This document shows, piece by piece, positions 1-11,468 of a stretch of 64,000 nt of DNA. Source of the stretch: Thermoguttaceae bacterium (lineage in GTDB: Bacteria > Planctomycetota > Planctomycetia > Pirellulales > Thermoguttaceae); contig JAFRAC010000013.1 of the NCBI GenBank assembly GCA_017405595.1, positions 1 to 64,000 on the forward strand. The letters run 5' to 3'. A program made the position numbers and the translations under genes. Every line of letters starts with the position of its first letter. Positions within the stretch are counted from its first letter, which is position 1. The notes below the pieces were generated by a model. The model was not told the origin of the DNA, ran no database searches, and saw nothing but the letters and a program-made list of their open reading frames with translations.

Positions 1-2297
1 ACTCGCTTTCGTCTTTTACCGGCTGGAAAACCGCTGTCAGCTGTCTGGAGTATGACACGGATCTCCCGCTCTTCGCCGGAGCCGAAGTTGGAGACTATCG
101 CCTTGCGGAAAAGTCCCAGGCCATCAACGCGGGAAATAATGACTACGTAACAACCGAAGTCGATCTGGCGGGGAACGCACGAATTGCTGACGGTGTTGTT
201 GATCTCGGTGCCTACGAATATCAAGTCAAAACGTCTACCATCGTTGTTACAACTTCCGAAGATATTGTGGACGAAACTGACGGGTTTGTTTCACTGCGGG
301 AAGCGATATCCTATGCCGAAACCGCCGACATCATCATTTTCGATGATTCCCTTGCGGGTAAAACGATTATTCTTAACGGCAATCAGCTTGAGACGACAAA
401 GGCAATCACAATTGATGCAACCGACATCGACGGGATAACAATTGACGCCAATTCCCAAAGCCGTGTTTTCTCGGTTAACGGGGGAACAAGCGACGTGCCT
501 GTTATACTAATCGGATTAACAATGACCGGCGGAGAAGCGGAAGACGGAGGAGGAATTTACATTGATTCCGGCGAAACAAACGTTATAGGATGCACCATTG
601 TCGGAAATTCCTCAAATCGCGGCGGTGGGATTTACAACCACAACGGCGCGTTGATACTCGCGGACTCGACGGTTTCAAACAATCGGGCGAGTAATGGCGG
701 GGGAATATTTTCGGAAACCGGTGATCTCGTAATGACCAATAGCATAATAGCCGACAATCTTGCTGACGGCGGCTACGGCACCGGTGGCGGTGGAATTTAC
801 AAGGAGTCTGGCACTCTGACTATCACGGATGGTACTGTTTCAAACAATCAAGCGAATATTGGCGGGGGAATATTTTCGGAAACCGGTGGTCTCGCAATAA
901 CCAATAGTGTAATAACAGACAATTTTACCGACGGCTCCTACGGCGGCGGTGGAATTTATAAGGGATCTGGCACGTTGACACTCACGGGCTCGACGGTTTC
1001 AAACAATCGGGCAAGTAATGGCGGGGGGATATTTTCTGAAGCTGATGATCTCGTCATAATCAATAGCGTAATAGCAGACAATTTTGCGCGCGGTATCTCC
1101 GGGGGCGGTGGGATTTACAAGGAGTCTGGCACTCTGGATATCACGGGATCAACCATTTCGGGGAATACCGCAAGTGATCACAGCGGCGCCACTGGCGGCG
1201 GGATCCACAACACTTTCGGCACGTTGACACTCACGAACTCGACTGTCACAGGAAATACGGCAAACTTCTGCGGCGGGATTTACAACGGTGGTGATGGTGT
1301 GCTGACGCTCACTGACTCGACCGTTGCAGGGAATACCGCGAACTACACAGCCGGAGGGATTGGTAACTACAGCACGCTCAAACTTTACAACTCCATCGTT
1401 GTCCAGAACGTCGTGTCCTTTCCCGGAAATCATATTATTGATATATACTCACCTACTAATACAAGCATTGCCGGCATCGTCTACGCTTACAACACACTTT
1501 CCTCGTTTACCGAATGGACAGAATCAGAATATTGTCTGGCCTACGATCCATCTCTACCTCTCTTTACCGATCCCGAAAATGATGATTATACTCTCGCCGA
1601 AAACTCCCAGGCAATCGACAAGGGAAACAATAATTATGTAACTACAGAAACCGATCTGGCAGGCAGCCCCCGTATCGTAAGCGGCATTGTCGATCTCGGC
1701 GCCTACGAATACCAGGCCGGCGGCAGCCCGGCCGAACAACTCGCTGCGCCGGTGATCACAACCGGGGATAAGGGTGTCTTCGTTTCCTACGGTGCGAACC
1801 GCCATCAGATTACCTGGGATGCCGTCGAACACGCTTCCGGCTATGAACTCGCTTATTCGGTCGACGGGAACTCTTGGACAACAGTTTCCGCCACGGAAAC
1901 GAGCAAGGTCTTCACCGGCCTGACCTACGGCGCCGATATGCAATACCGCGTCCGCGCTTTGGGCGACGGGGTTTCATACACCGATTCCGACTGGAGCACG
2001 GTTAAAGTGTTCAACGTCTGTCCGATGGACATTGACGGGAACGGGGATATTGCGGGGGGTGACCGCGTCTTGATGATCAGTGCCTGGCTCTCGGGCGAGG
2101 GGGACGATGAGTTCCTGTATGCCGCCGACATCAACGCTGACGGCGATATCGGCAGGGCCGACCGCACCTACTTAGTAAACAACTGGCTTGGCAGCGCTGA
2201 GGATGACGATCTGGTCTATCCGCCGGCGAAAGCTTCCGACGCGGTCTTTGCCGAGTTCGCCTCGGCCGATCTGGACACTGACCTCAACGCGTTCTGA
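1..2297 (+). CDS. Secreted beta-helix / FN3 / dockerin protein (5' end outside window)
   Basis: The reading frame is open from base 3, so the start lies upstream of the window. Visible residues 1-81 are the end of one unit closing with LGAYEY. Residues about 177-463 are a right-handed parallel beta-helix rich in GGGIYN/GGGIFSE turns, as in polymorphic outer-membrane repeats. A second LGAYEY (choice-of-anchor Q type) follows near residue 567, then an FN3-like domain (about 582-670). Two dockerin-like calcium loops, DIDGNGDIAGGD and DINADGDIGRAD, occupy about 675-739, before a short acidic tail. A segment of about 55 codons is repeated three times from roughly base 669. Role inferred: surface-exposed or extracellular adhesin or carbohydrate-associated protein. 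Domain architecture is clear; function is not. Confidence 0.85.
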   Translation, partial: SLSSFTGWKTAVSCLEYDTDLPLFAGAEVGDYRLAEKSQAINAGNNDYVTTEVDLAGNARIADGVVDLGAYEYQVKTSTIVVTTSEDIVDETDGFVSLREAISYAETADIIIFDDSLAGKTIILNGNQLETTKAITIDATDIDGITIDANSQSRVFSVNGGTSDVPVILIGLTMTGGEAEDGGGIYIDSGETNVIGCTIVGNSSNRGGGIYNHNGALILADSTVSNNRASNGGGIFSETGDLVMTNSIIADNLADGGYGTGGGGIYKESGTLTITDGTVSNNQANIGGGIFSETGGLAITNSVITDNFTDGSYGGGGIYKGSGTLTLTGSTVSNNRASNGGGIFSEADDLVIINSVIADNFARGISGGGGIYKESGTLDITGSTISGNTASDHSGATGGGIHNTFGTLTLTNSTVTGNTANFCGGIYNGGDGVLTLTDSTVAGNTANYTAGGIGNYSTLKLYNSIVVQNVVSFPGNHIIDIYSPTNTSIAGIVYAYNTLSSFTEWTESEYCLAYDPSLPLFTDPENDDYTLAENSQAIDKGNNNYVTTETDLAGSPRIVSGIVDLGAYEYQAGGSPAEQLAAPVITTGDKGVFVSYGANRHQITWDAVEHASGYELAYSVDGNSWTTVSATETSKVFTGLTYGADMQYRVRALGDGVSYTDSDWSTVKVFNVCPMDIDGNGDIAGGDRVLMISAWLSGEGDDEFLYAADINADGDIGRADRTYLVNNWLGSAEDDDLVYPPAKASDAVFAEFASADLDTDLNAF

Positions 2298-2303
2298 GAG
2301 GAG

Positions 2304-2321
2304 CCCCGTTTAACGACGGGG
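2304..2321. terminator. Small hairpin between convergent genes
   Basis: A 6-bp stem (ccccgt/acgggg) overlaps the mtnA stop codon and lies just after the stop of the beta-helix gene. The two genes converge with only 12 bp between them. There is no clear T-tract, so a terminator role is a weak inference. Confidence 0.3.
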
Positions 2322-3434
2322 GGTTGTCCGGCACTGGGGGAACATCCGCCGAATCGCGCGTGTATTGACCGGCGAGATGACCCCCTCTTCGGTAATGATG
2401 CCGGTAATCAGTTCGGCGGGCGTCACATCGAACGCGGGATTGTAGATCTTAATTCCGTCGGGCGCGGTCTGTCTGCCGAAACCCCGGCGGATCTCTTCGG
2501 GGTCGCGCTGTTCAATCGGGATCAGCGAACCGTCTTTCAGCGACAGGTCGAACGTCGAAAAGGGGGCCGCAATATAAAACGGAACCCGGTGCGCTTTGGC
2601 GCACACCGCAGCCGAATAGGTGCCGATCTTGTTCGCGGTATCGCCGTTGGCGGCAATACGGTCGGCGCCAACCACAACCGCGTCGATCTTTTTCTGCCGC
2701 ATGAGCATTGCCGCCATCGAGTCGCAGATGAGCGTTACGTCGATCCCGTGCTGGCGCAGTTCCCACGCCGTCAGCCGCGCGCCCTGCAGAAGCGGGCGTG
2801 TCTCGTCGGCGTAAACGCGGATATTCTTTCCCGCTTCCTGTGCGGCGTAAAAAACGCCGAGCGCCGTTCCGTAATCGGCGGTCGCCAGCCCGCCGGCGTT
2901 GCAGTGCGTTAAAACCGAACTGTTCTTTTTGAGCAGCTTCTGGCCGTGCGCGCCGATCCGGCGGCAGAGAACGCGGTCCTCTTCATGGATCGCCCGCGCC
3001 TCATCGAGAAGCGCGGCGGCAACATCGGCAGCTTTTTCCTCTTTCAGGCGTGCCGCGCATTCTTTCATCCGGTCGAGCGCCCAAAAAAGGTTAACCGCGG
3101 TCGGGCGGCTGGTTGCCAAATAGGCGGTCACCTTTTCGAGCTGCCGGTAAAAGAGCTTTTTCGGGGGAACCTTCCCGCCGGCAAAGAGGGGCTGCAAGCC
3201 GACGCAGACCCCGTAGGCAGCGGCGATTCCGATCGCCGGCGCGCCGCGTACGCACAGTTTCTTGATCGCGTCCCAAACGTCTTCCTGACGGCGGCACTCG
3301 ATGTATTTCAGCCGGGCCGGCAGAAGGGTCTGGTCGATCAGTTTCAGTCGGCCCCGGCAGAACGCGTCGAAGGAACCGGCGCAGCGGGCCGGAGTCTGCC
3401 AGAAGAGTGTTTCAGGCGCTTTTTGAAAAACCAT
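2310..3434 (-). CDS. mtnA: S-methyl-5-thioribose-1-phosphate isomerase
   Basis: This enzyme converts methylthioribose-1-phosphate to methylthioribulose-1-phosphate in the methionine salvage pathway. Family hallmarks are RGAPAIGIAAAYG near the N-terminus, the THCNAGG motif with the catalytic Cys, and VVGADRIAANGD with the catalytic Asp, followed by NKIGT. The 374 residues are close to the usual 340-370. I chose the ATG at 3434 over an in-frame TTG at 3470 because the TTG abuts the T-run of an intrinsic terminator; a modest GAAAG lies 8 bases before the ATG. It follows purE, but that terminator separates them, so mtnA is probably transcribed on its own or by read-through. No other mtn genes are visible. 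Confidence 0.93.
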   Translation of the reverse strand: MVFQKAPETLFWQTPARCAGSFDAFCRGRLKLIDQTLLPARLKYIECRRQEDVWDAIKKLCVRGAPAIGIAAAYGVCVGLQPLFAGGKVPPKKLFYRQLEKVTAYLATSRPTAVNLFWALDRMKECAARLKEEKAADVAAALLDEARAIHEEDRVLCRRIGAHGQKLLKKNSSVLTHCNAGGLATADYGTALGVFYAAQEAGKNIRVYADETRPLLQGARLTAWELRQHGIDVTLICDSMAAMLMRQKKIDAVVVGADRIAANGDTANKIGTYSAAVCAKAHRVPFYIAAPFSTFDLSLKDGSLIPIEQRDPEEIRRGFGRQTAPDGIKIYNPAFDVTPAELITGIITEEGVISPVNTRAIRRMFPQCRTTPRR

Positions 3435-3472
3435 CGTCTCAGCTTTCGAAAGGGAGGAATCGGACTTCAAAG

Positions 3473-3503
3473 AAAAAAGCCCGGCCTTTTCGGGTGCCGG
3501 GCG
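3473..3503 (-). terminator. Intrinsic terminator after purE
   Basis: On the minus strand a 7-bp GC stem (gcccggc/gccgggc) with a 10-base loop is followed at once by six T. It lies 13 bases after the purE stop, so the proS-purE transcript should end here. Confidence 0.85.
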
Positions 3504-3515
3504 GAAAAAGGCGTG

Positions 3516-4028
3516 TTACTCTTTTTGGGAGATCGCCGCGTTCAGTTTCGCGTCTTTTGCGGCGATCTTTTCGGCAAGCCTCTTTCGGAACCCGGCGAGT
3601 TTATCGACCAGTTCGGGCTGCGCGGCGGCAAGAATCTGCACCGCCAGAATTCCGGCGTTCCGTGCGCCGCCGGAACCGATTCCGACCGCGGCGACCGGTA
3701 TATCGCCCGGCATCTGAACCGTGGAAAGGAGGGAATCGAGCCCCCCCATCACGCCGGTTTCGACCGGAATGCCGATCACCGGCAGGGTGGTGTGCGAAGC
3801 GGCCACCCCCGCCAGATGCGCCGCGCCCCCGGCGGCGGCGATGATGACCCCCAGACCGCGGCCGCGCGCGCTTTGCGCGTATTCAAGAACCTTTTCGGGA
3901 GTGCGGTGCGCGCTCATCACATGAACCTCGTACCCCACACCGAACTCGTCGAGCGCGGCGGCCGCGCCCTTGATTTTGGGCCAGTCGCTGTCGCTGCCCA
4001 TCAGAATCCCGACCTGTACTTTTGCCAT
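3516..4028 (-). CDS. purE: N5-carboxyaminoimidazole ribonucleotide mutase
   Basis: PurE isomerises N5-CAIR to CAIR in de novo purine synthesis. It is 170 residues, the class I length. It shows the N-terminal phosphate-binding MGSDSDWP motif, the SAHRTPE loop with the catalytic His, and the glycine-rich AAAGGAAHLAG segment. PVIGIPVETGVMGGLDSLLS is the usual core. It starts 7 bases after the proS stop, so the two genes are almost certainly co-transcribed. No purK is visible next to it. A strong terminator follows the gene. Confidence 0.95.
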   Translation of the reverse strand: MAKVQVGILMGSDSDWPKIKGAAAALDEFGVGYEVHVMSAHRTPEKVLEYAQSARGRGLGVIIAAAGGAAHLAGVAASHTTLPVIGIPVETGVMGGLDSLLSTVQMPGDIPVAAVGIGSGGARNAGILAVQILAAAQPELVDKLAGFRKRLAEKIAAKDAKLNAAISQKE

Positions 4029-4035
4029 ACCGCAC

Positions 4036-5814
<1,779 letters not shown>

Positions 5815-6033
5815 GCGTATTCCTCCAAAAAAATCGTAGTGCGGAGCGAAAACAGCCGCCGCCGTTCCGCGGCGCTGCCGTTCGTCGAAAGACCGCTTCC
5901 TTTCCCAAAGGGGACGAACGGAAGAGTCTCTCTTAAAGGGGCTATTCTACCACGGCGGCGCGTCTTTTTCCAGACCGGCCCGGCAGGAAAATGCCGTGCG
6001 GAAAGGAGCGCCGCGTGCCGGAGGCCGGTCCGG

Positions 6034-6963
6034 CTAGCGCCCGTTTTGGCGCCGCTGATATTCGCGGCTGGCGTAGATGAGCGTTTCCCGCTCCTCTTTG
6101 GTCAGGCTGTCCTGCCCGGAGATTCTGATCTTATCGAGGATCCGGTTAACCTCCTCTTCGAGTTTGTCGTCGGGAACCGAAGAGCGCTTAGGTGTTCTCC
6201 AGGTAAAGGTCGACGCGCCGGAAGCGGCACTGCGGTCCGTTTCGAGGCGGGAACCTCCCTTTCCGGAAAAGAGTTTCCGGGGATTCAGGCTCGTGAACCG
6301 GATTCGGGTAAAGAAGTAAAGAAGGGCAACCGCCGCGCCGGCGATATGGACCGTATGGGCGATGTTGCTCCCCCCGTTAAAGGCGCCGAGGGTATCCATG
6401 ACCACGTACATGACGCCGAGCGCCCAGGCGGGCATCGGCAGAATCCCGAAAAGGAAGACCTGGGCTTTCGGGTAATTGCAGGCGAACAGAATGACAACCG
6501 CCGAAATCGCGCCCGAAGCGCCGAGCATTTCGCCGCCCAGAGGCTTGCCGGTCACTTGAAAAACATGATGGCTTTCCAGACCGGTCTGGATTCCCCAGAC
6601 CAGGCCGCCGGCAACGACCGCGACCAGATAGAAGATGAAAAACTCGGTCTTGCCGTACCTCCGTTCGATCCATGGACCGAAGAAGAAGAGGCAGAACATA
6701 TTCCCGAAGATGTGATAGAAGTTGGCATGAACAAAACCGTAGGTCAGAAACTCGTACCAGTAGAGGGGATTAAAGATCGTCTCGCTGTGCATCGCCAGGT
6801 ACCTGGTTACGGCATGCGTCGACGGGGTGAGGAACATGTCGAACAGGTAGAGGAGCACGTTAACAAGAATCAGAACGAAGGTGACGCTCAATCCCTGAAA
6901 AGCCCCGCGGGTAAACCGCCGGTCATCTTCGTCCCGATAATAATCGCGATCGTAAAAACCCAT
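6034..6963 (-). CDS. Rhomboid-family intramembrane serine protease
   Basis: Polytopic inner-membrane protein of 309 residues with a six-helix rhomboid core from about residue 25 to 220. The catalytic Ser is S150 in GASGAIS; the catalytic His is H206 in HTVHIAG. The TM2 pattern HxxxxHxxxN is H79, H84, N88 (HANFYHIFGN). The C-terminal cytoplasmic tail (about 255-305) is charged and helical, with a short EEVNRILDKI/LTKEERETL segment common on planctomycete and Bacteroidetes rhomboids. It would cut transmembrane substrates within the bilayer; its substrates are unknown. It has its own promoter at 7012-7039 and no operon partner. Confidence 0.92.
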   Translation of the reverse strand: MGFYDRDYYRDEDDRRFTRGAFQGLSVTFVLILVNVLLYLFDMFLTPSTHAVTRYLAMHSETIFNPLYWYEFLTYGFVHANFYHIFGNMFCLFFFGPWIERRYGKTEFFIFYLVAVVAGGLVWGIQTGLESHHVFQVTGKPLGGEMLGASGAISAVVILFACNYPKAQVFLFGILPMPAWALGVMYVVMDTLGAFNGGSNIAHTVHIAGAAVALLYFFTRIRFTSLNPRKLFSGKGGSRLETDRSAASGASTFTWRTPKRSSVPDDKLEEEVNRILDKIRISGQDSLTKEERETLIYASREYQRRQNGR

Positions 6964-7011
6964 TTTCCGCTTTCTGACTCCGAGTGATTTTCCCCGAAAA
7001 ACGACAGGTCC

Positions 7012-7039
7012 ATTCTACACTCCGGCGCGTTTTTTTCAA
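7012..7039 (-). promoter_or_regulatory. Sigma-70-type promoter for the rhomboid gene
   Basis: Minus strand: -35 TTGAAA, 16-bp spacer, -10 TAGAAT, about 48 bases before the ATG. Confidence 0.6.
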
Positions 7040-7074
7040 GGTAAGCGGGGAGCGCAGACACCCCCGCAGCGCAA

Positions 7075-9315
7075 CTACGCCAGCCCCATCTCGTTTAACT
7101 GTTTCTGGGCGGCGGGATTGCCGTTTTTTGCGGCCTTCCGGAGCCACTCAGCCGCGACAAAAGGAATCTTTGCAACGCCCTTCCCCTCGGCATAACAAAG
7201 ACCCATATAAAACTGCGCTTCGGGATGATCCTGTTCGGCGGCCAACCGGAAATATTTGACGGCAAGAAAGTCGTCCTGTGCGATCCCCTTGCCGTTGAAA
7301 TAACATTCACCCAGATTGTATTGTGCGGCAGAGTCGTTCTGCCTGGCAGCCGACTGAAACCATTTGACCGCTTCTGTGAAATCCTGTTTAACCCCTTTCC
7401 CTTCGTAATAGCATACCCCGAGCCGGTTCTGCGCTTCTGCAAGACCGCTTTCGGCGGCCTTGCGGAACCATTTCGCCGCTTCTTCGAAGTTCTGTTCAAC
7501 TCCCGTTCCTTCGAAACAGCATTGGCCCAGATCGTTTTGAGCCAGTGTATAGCCGTTTTCCGCGGCCATCCGGAACCAGCGGACCGCTTCACCGAAATCC
7601 TGTTTGACTCCCTCGCCGTGGTAATAACAGCAGCCCATGTTGTACTGCGCTTCGGGAACGTCCTGTTCGCCCGCCAGACGGAACCATTTCGCCGCTTCGC
7701 TCATGTCCTTTTCAACACCCCTTCCGTAGTGAAAGCATACGCCCAAGGCAAACTGCGCGTCCGACAACCCCTGTTCGGCTGCCAGACGAATCCATCTGAC
7801 CGCCTCCTCGTCGTTCTGTTCCGCACCTTCCCCGCTGTAATGGGCCTTACCCAGAATATATTTTATACGGGCGTCTTCCCGATCCGCAGTCGGCCGGAGC
7901 CAGTCGACCGCTTCGGCGCACCCTTGGTCGGCGGCATGAATGATCCATTTTTTCCCCTCAGCCTCGTCCTTTTCGACCCCGTGACCGTTCAGGTAACAAA
8001 GACCGAGATAGTACGTCGCATCGGGGATAATATAGTACTTTTCATTAATGATTTCGTTTTCCGTAACAATCTCATTGAACAGTTTAAACGCCAGGGAATA
8101 GGACTGTTTTATCCCGATTCCATGGTAATAACACCGGGCCATATGAAACCGCGCGTCATGATTTCCGTCGCCGAAGGCTTCCCGGTACAGCCTGGCCGCC
8201 TCTTTGATGTCCTGAGGAACACCGTTTCCCGTTTCGAAGCGGGTGGCGAGAATGACTTGCGCCCTGCTGTCAGAGGCCTTTTGGAGCCACTTCACGGCTT
8301 CCGCTTCATTCTTTTCAACGCCGAGATCGGCGTATTTCTCCCGATATTCTTTGAGATAGTTGTCACGGGGACCAATTTCCTTGTAGCCGAGATCGCCGTG
8401 AAGATAGATCAGCACGATTTCGAACCTGTCGCGCGGCCAGCCGCTTTCGGCCTTTCGAAGGAGCCAGTTTAAGCGCTGTTCTTTCGTTTGGGCGTAGATG
8501 TTGACCAGGCTGATATCGAGTGTGTCGTACCGCTTCTGATCGTAACACCACACGCCGAATTCGTTGAGCGCGCGGGAAGCGCGTCCGTACCAGACGACGG
8601 AAGCTTCCTTGTCTTCCGCAACGCCCGTGCCGTAATAGCAACAGTTGCCCAGATACCACTGAGCCTGATCGTTTCCGCTTTTCGCGGCCTTGGTGAGCCA
8701 CTCGATCGCCTTTTCGGTGTTCTGTTCAACATCCTTTCCTTCGGCGTAGCGGCGGGCGACAAGAAGCTGGGCTGCGTCGAGTCCCCCTTCGGCGGCTTTA
8801 AGGAACCAGCGCATAGCCTCGGTGTTATCCTGCGGGACGCCTTCACCCCCCGCGCAGCATTCCCCCAAGCTCCAGAATGCCAGATCAAGACTCTGTTCGG
8901 CGGCTTTCCGAAACCACTCGACAGCTTCGGCTTTGTCCTGCGCCACGCCTTCGCCGCGCCGGTAGCAGCGGCCGACGTGCCAGAGGGCCGGAGCAAAGTT
9001 TTTCTCGGCGGCCGCCATGTACCGTTCGAACCGCGCGGTCTGTTCGCATTCGTGGGGATCCCATACGGGACGGAAATCGAGCATTTCGCATTCCGTTGAT
9101 TGAATGCCCCGTTCCGCGGCTTTCTGAAGCCATTTCGCCGCTTCGGCCTCATCAATTTCCACGCCGTCCCCGGTTTTATAGCAGGTTCCCAGACAGAACT
9201 GCGCCCGTGGATCCCCCGTTTCGGCGGCCTTGCGGAATTCTTCAATAATGTTGCCGTAAAAGAGTCTGCCCCCGCTGACGAATTTCGGGTTTTGGTTTTG
9301 CTTGGAAGATGTCAT
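7075..9315 (-). CDS. Large Sel1-repeat (TPR-like) protein
   Basis: This 746-residue protein is made almost wholly of Sel1-like repeats of 36-37 residues, with the pattern AxxxLGxCYxxGxGVxxDxxEAxxWFxKAAExG; more than a dozen can be counted. No signal peptide or membrane segment is visible, so it is probably cytoplasmic. Sel1 repeats form alpha-solenoids used for protein-protein contact. The middle (about residues 250-330) is irregular, containing WCYDQKRYDTLDISLVNIY and a long loop with LKEYREKY, and may be a separate contact surface. The gene stands alone behind a good promoter. A smaller Sel1 protein lies near the other end of the window (59209-60303). Function is unknown. Confidence 0.9.
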   Translation of the reverse strand: MTSSKQNQNPKFVSGGRLFYGNIIEEFRKAAETGDPRAQFCLGTCYKTGDGVEIDEAEAAKWLQKAAERGIQSTECEMLDFRPVWDPHECEQTARFERYMAAAEKNFAPALWHVGRCYRRGEGVAQDKAEAVEWFRKAAEQSLDLAFWSLGECCAGGEGVPQDNTEAMRWFLKAAEGGLDAAQLLVARRYAEGKDVEQNTEKAIEWLTKAAKSGNDQAQWYLGNCCYYGTGVAEDKEASVVWYGRASRALNEFGVWCYDQKRYDTLDISLVNIYAQTKEQRLNWLLRKAESGWPRDRFEIVLIYLHGDLGYKEIGPRDNYLKEYREKYADLGVEKNEAEAVKWLQKASDSRAQVILATRFETGNGVPQDIKEAARLYREAFGDGNHDARFHMARCYYHGIGIKQSYSLAFKLFNEIVTENEIINEKYYIIPDATYYLGLCYLNGHGVEKDEAEGKKWIIHAADQGCAEAVDWLRPTADREDARIKYILGKAHYSGEGAEQNDEEAVRWIRLAAEQGLSDAQFALGVCFHYGRGVEKDMSEAAKWFRLAGEQDVPEAQYNMGCCYYHGEGVKQDFGEAVRWFRMAAENGYTLAQNDLGQCCFEGTGVEQNFEEAAKWFRKAAESGLAEAQNRLGVCYYEGKGVKQDFTEAVKWFQSAARQNDSAAQYNLGECYFNGKGIAQDDFLAVKYFRLAAEQDHPEAQFYMGLCYAEGKGVAKIPFVAAEWLRKAAKNGNPAAQKQLNEMGLA

Positions 9316-9393
9316 CGTATGTCCGGATGGAATGAACGAAAGGTTTGTTTGAAGGACGAAAGAACTGAAAGGCTCCCGCCAAGCAGTAGAACA

Positions 9394-9422
9394 ATTATAA
9401 CCCGCGGCATGGACACAATCAA
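9394..9422 (-). promoter_or_regulatory. Sigma-70-type promoter for the Sel1-repeat gene
   Basis: Minus strand: -35 TTGATT, 17-bp spacer, perfect -10 TATAAT, about 78 bases before the ATG. It lies in the 328-base divergent gap 9316-9643, in which I see no gene. Confidence 0.7.
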
Positions 9423-9643
9423 CATTTGCTTCCGGCGGTTTGTTTGGTTCACTTGCGGAGAGCAGCCGCTGCGGCTAAAATGAATCTGTCGGACGCCGGG
9501 GACGGATTGCACCCGACCGCTTGCCCGGCACGCCTTTCCGCTTGCGGAGAGGGCCGTGTGTCCGAATACAGCCGGATCAGTCTGTATCTCCGGTTCCCAA
9601 ACACTCCACCAGTTCTTTAAAGTTCTTGGAAAGTCCGGTCAAA

Positions 9644-10453
9644 ATGAATTTTTATATCCTGAAAAAAAGGATGACTCCCAACTCCTGGGCAGAGAATGAA
9701 ATGACGATAGTGCCTGACGAGGAACGGGGAGAAGATCGCTACTCCTGTCAGTACTGTCCGAAATGTCATCACATCCTCAATGTCTTCCGAGAACCGCCCA
9801 TCAGATGCGAATTTGAAATTGCCAAACCGTATTTCGGGGATATTGTGTTTACTTTTACTGAGATTTCCTTTTCTAAACGGGCCAAAGACCTGTTCCTGGA
9901 ATCGGGGCTGAAAGGAATCCGACGGTTTGAGCGGATTGAAATCGTGAAGCTGAAAACCCATAACGGAGTCAGAAAAAGCAAGCTCCCCCCGATGCCGGAA
10001 TACTACCTTGCACACATAGACGTTGACGGCGCCTTTACGGATTTCAAACGGTCAAAGGCGGTTTTCAGTCCGCCGATCATGCCCGCTTGCGAGTATTGCA
10101 ATCATAGTCCGCCCCTCGACGGGGAAAGCCTTCGTAAGCTTAAACTTAGAACCTATGTGCCGCGTGACAGAATAGAAGCCCTATTTGATGGCGGGGCACG
10201 TTTTTTATATCCAAATAGTCACGACAAGCATATGCACATTTATGTCGACGCGGCACGCTGGAATGGGAACAATATCTTTAAGTTGATCGGTTTTGGAGAC
10301 ATAGTCGCAGACCAGACGTTTGTGGATTGGGCAGACGGGAACAATCTTAAATGCTGTCGTTTCGTCCCTGAAAGCGAGCCGTGCGAGGATTGGGGGATGT
10401 ACGAGGGTGCGGAGGAGCGTTTCGGTCCGGGACTGCGCTATGACCTTGATTGA
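9644..10453 (+). CDS. Orphan double-CxxC protein, possible immunity-type protein
   Basis: This 269-residue soluble protein was not recognised with certainty. It starts at MNFYILKK; the longer frame upstream has no ribosome-binding signal. Near the N-terminus lies a CxxCxxC cluster (C35, C38, C41, in CQYCPKCHH) and about 110 residues later a CxxC pair (C149, C152, in CEYCNH), which could together bind a zinc ion. The double-CxxC layout and the MxFYxL start recall the Myxococcus double-CXXCG (SitI6-like) immunity family, but I cannot align it. Composition is somewhat lower in GC than the neighbours. No toxin gene is adjacent: the divergent neighbour is a Sel1-repeat protein and the convergent one is dapF. 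Confidence 0.6.
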   Translation: MNFYILKKRMTPNSWAENEMTIVPDEERGEDRYSCQYCPKCHHILNVFREPPIRCEFEIAKPYFGDIVFTFTEISFSKRAKDLFLESGLKGIRRFERIEIVKLKTHNGVRKSKLPPMPEYYLAHIDVDGAFTDFKRSKAVFSPPIMPACEYCNHSPPLDGESLRKLKLRTYVPRDRIEALFDGGARFLYPNSHDKHMHIYVDAARWNGNNIFKLIGFGDIVADQTFVDWADGNNLKCCRFVPESEPCEDWGMYEGAEERFGPGLRYDLD

Positions 10454-10593
10454 CCCGGAACTTTATATGCGCACAACGCGATGACGGAAACACTGCGGCC
10501 AATGCAAATGCTTCTGTGCACCGTCGAGGGTGAAGACCGTTTTATCTAATGGGACTTTGCAAAGCGGAAACCCGCTGTGTGCAGCTCGAAAAC

Positions 10594-11448
10594 CTACTCC
10601 GGCCAGTCGCCCGAGAAAACTTCGCGGGCCGGGCCGGTCATGATCACATGGCCGGTCTCTTCGTTCCACTCGATGACAAGGTCGCCGCCGCGGAGGTGGA
10701 TCGTAACGCGGCGGTCGGTTTTGCCGCTTAGGATTGCCGCCACGCCGGTGGCGCAGGCACCGGTGCCGCAGGCGAGCGTCTCGCCGGTGCCCCGTTCCCA
10801 GACGCGCATCTGCAGCTCGCTGCGGCTGAGCACTTTGACGAATTCGGCGTTCACACGGCGCGGGAAGCGGGGGTCCATTTCGATTTTCGGGCCGATTCCC
10901 AGCACCCACTCGTCGGTCGGCTCGTCGACGAAGGCGACGCAGTGGGGGTTCCCCATCGAAACACACGTCACGCTCAGATCGCGGCCGTCGATTTCAAACG
11001 GCACGTCGACCGCCGGCGCGTTCGGGTCGCCGGAAGAGGCGCGCAGCACGGTCGGCACCTTTTCGGGCGCAAGGACCGGTTCCCCCATGTCGACGCGTAC
11101 CCGCACAACCCGGTCCGCCTTCAATTCCAGGTCGAGGGTGAGAACTCCGATCCCGGTCTCGATCCGGAGCGGGTTCCTGCCGCAAATGCCTCGGTCGTGC
11201 ACGTATTTCGCCACACAGCGGACCGCGTTGCCGCACATTTCGGCTTCGCTGCCGTCGGCGTTGAACATCCGCATCCGCGCGTCGGCCCGGTCGGACGGGC
11301 AGATGAGCACCAGCCCGTCGCCGCCGACGCCGAAATGGCGGTCCGAAATTTTTACCGCGAGCGCCTCGGGCGGTTCGGGGAGCGTTTCCGAAAAGAGGTC
11401 AACATAGACGTAGTCGTTCCCCGCCCCTTCCATTTTTGTGAATTTCAT
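10594..11448 (-). CDS. dapF: Diaminopimelate epimerase
   Basis: DapF converts LL- to meso-diaminopimelate for lysine and peptidoglycan synthesis. The 284-residue protein has the N-terminal [13 protein letters not shown] motif, the first catalytic Cys (C72) in MCGNAVRC, and the second in ACGTGACATG near residue 230, so both halves of the two-base mechanism are intact. The ATG at 11448 has AAAAGG seven bases upstream; a TTG one codon earlier is less likely. It starts 20 bases after the cysA stop and is therefore probably the last gene of the sulfate-transport operon, an uncommon partner. It converges with the double-CxxC gene. Confidence 0.95.
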   Translation of the reverse strand: MKFTKMEGAGNDYVYVDLFSETLPEPPEALAVKISDRHFGVGGDGLVLICPSDRADARMRMFNADGSEAEMCGNAVRCVAKYVHDRGICGRNPLRIETGIGVLTLDLELKADRVVRVRVDMGEPVLAPEKVPTVLRASSGDPNAPAVDVPFEIDGRDLSVTCVSMGNPHCVAFVDEPTDEWVLGIGPKIEMDPRFPRRVNAEFVKVLSRSELQMRVWERGTGETLACGTGACATGVAAILSGKTDRRVTIHLRGGDLVIEWNEETGHVIMTGPAREVFSGDWPE

Positions 11449-11468
11449 CAAGAAACCTTTTCTTCCCT

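Noticed and set aside
5815..6033. T-box leader before proS
   Set aside because: No specifier loop, T-box sequence or antiterminator could be recognised.
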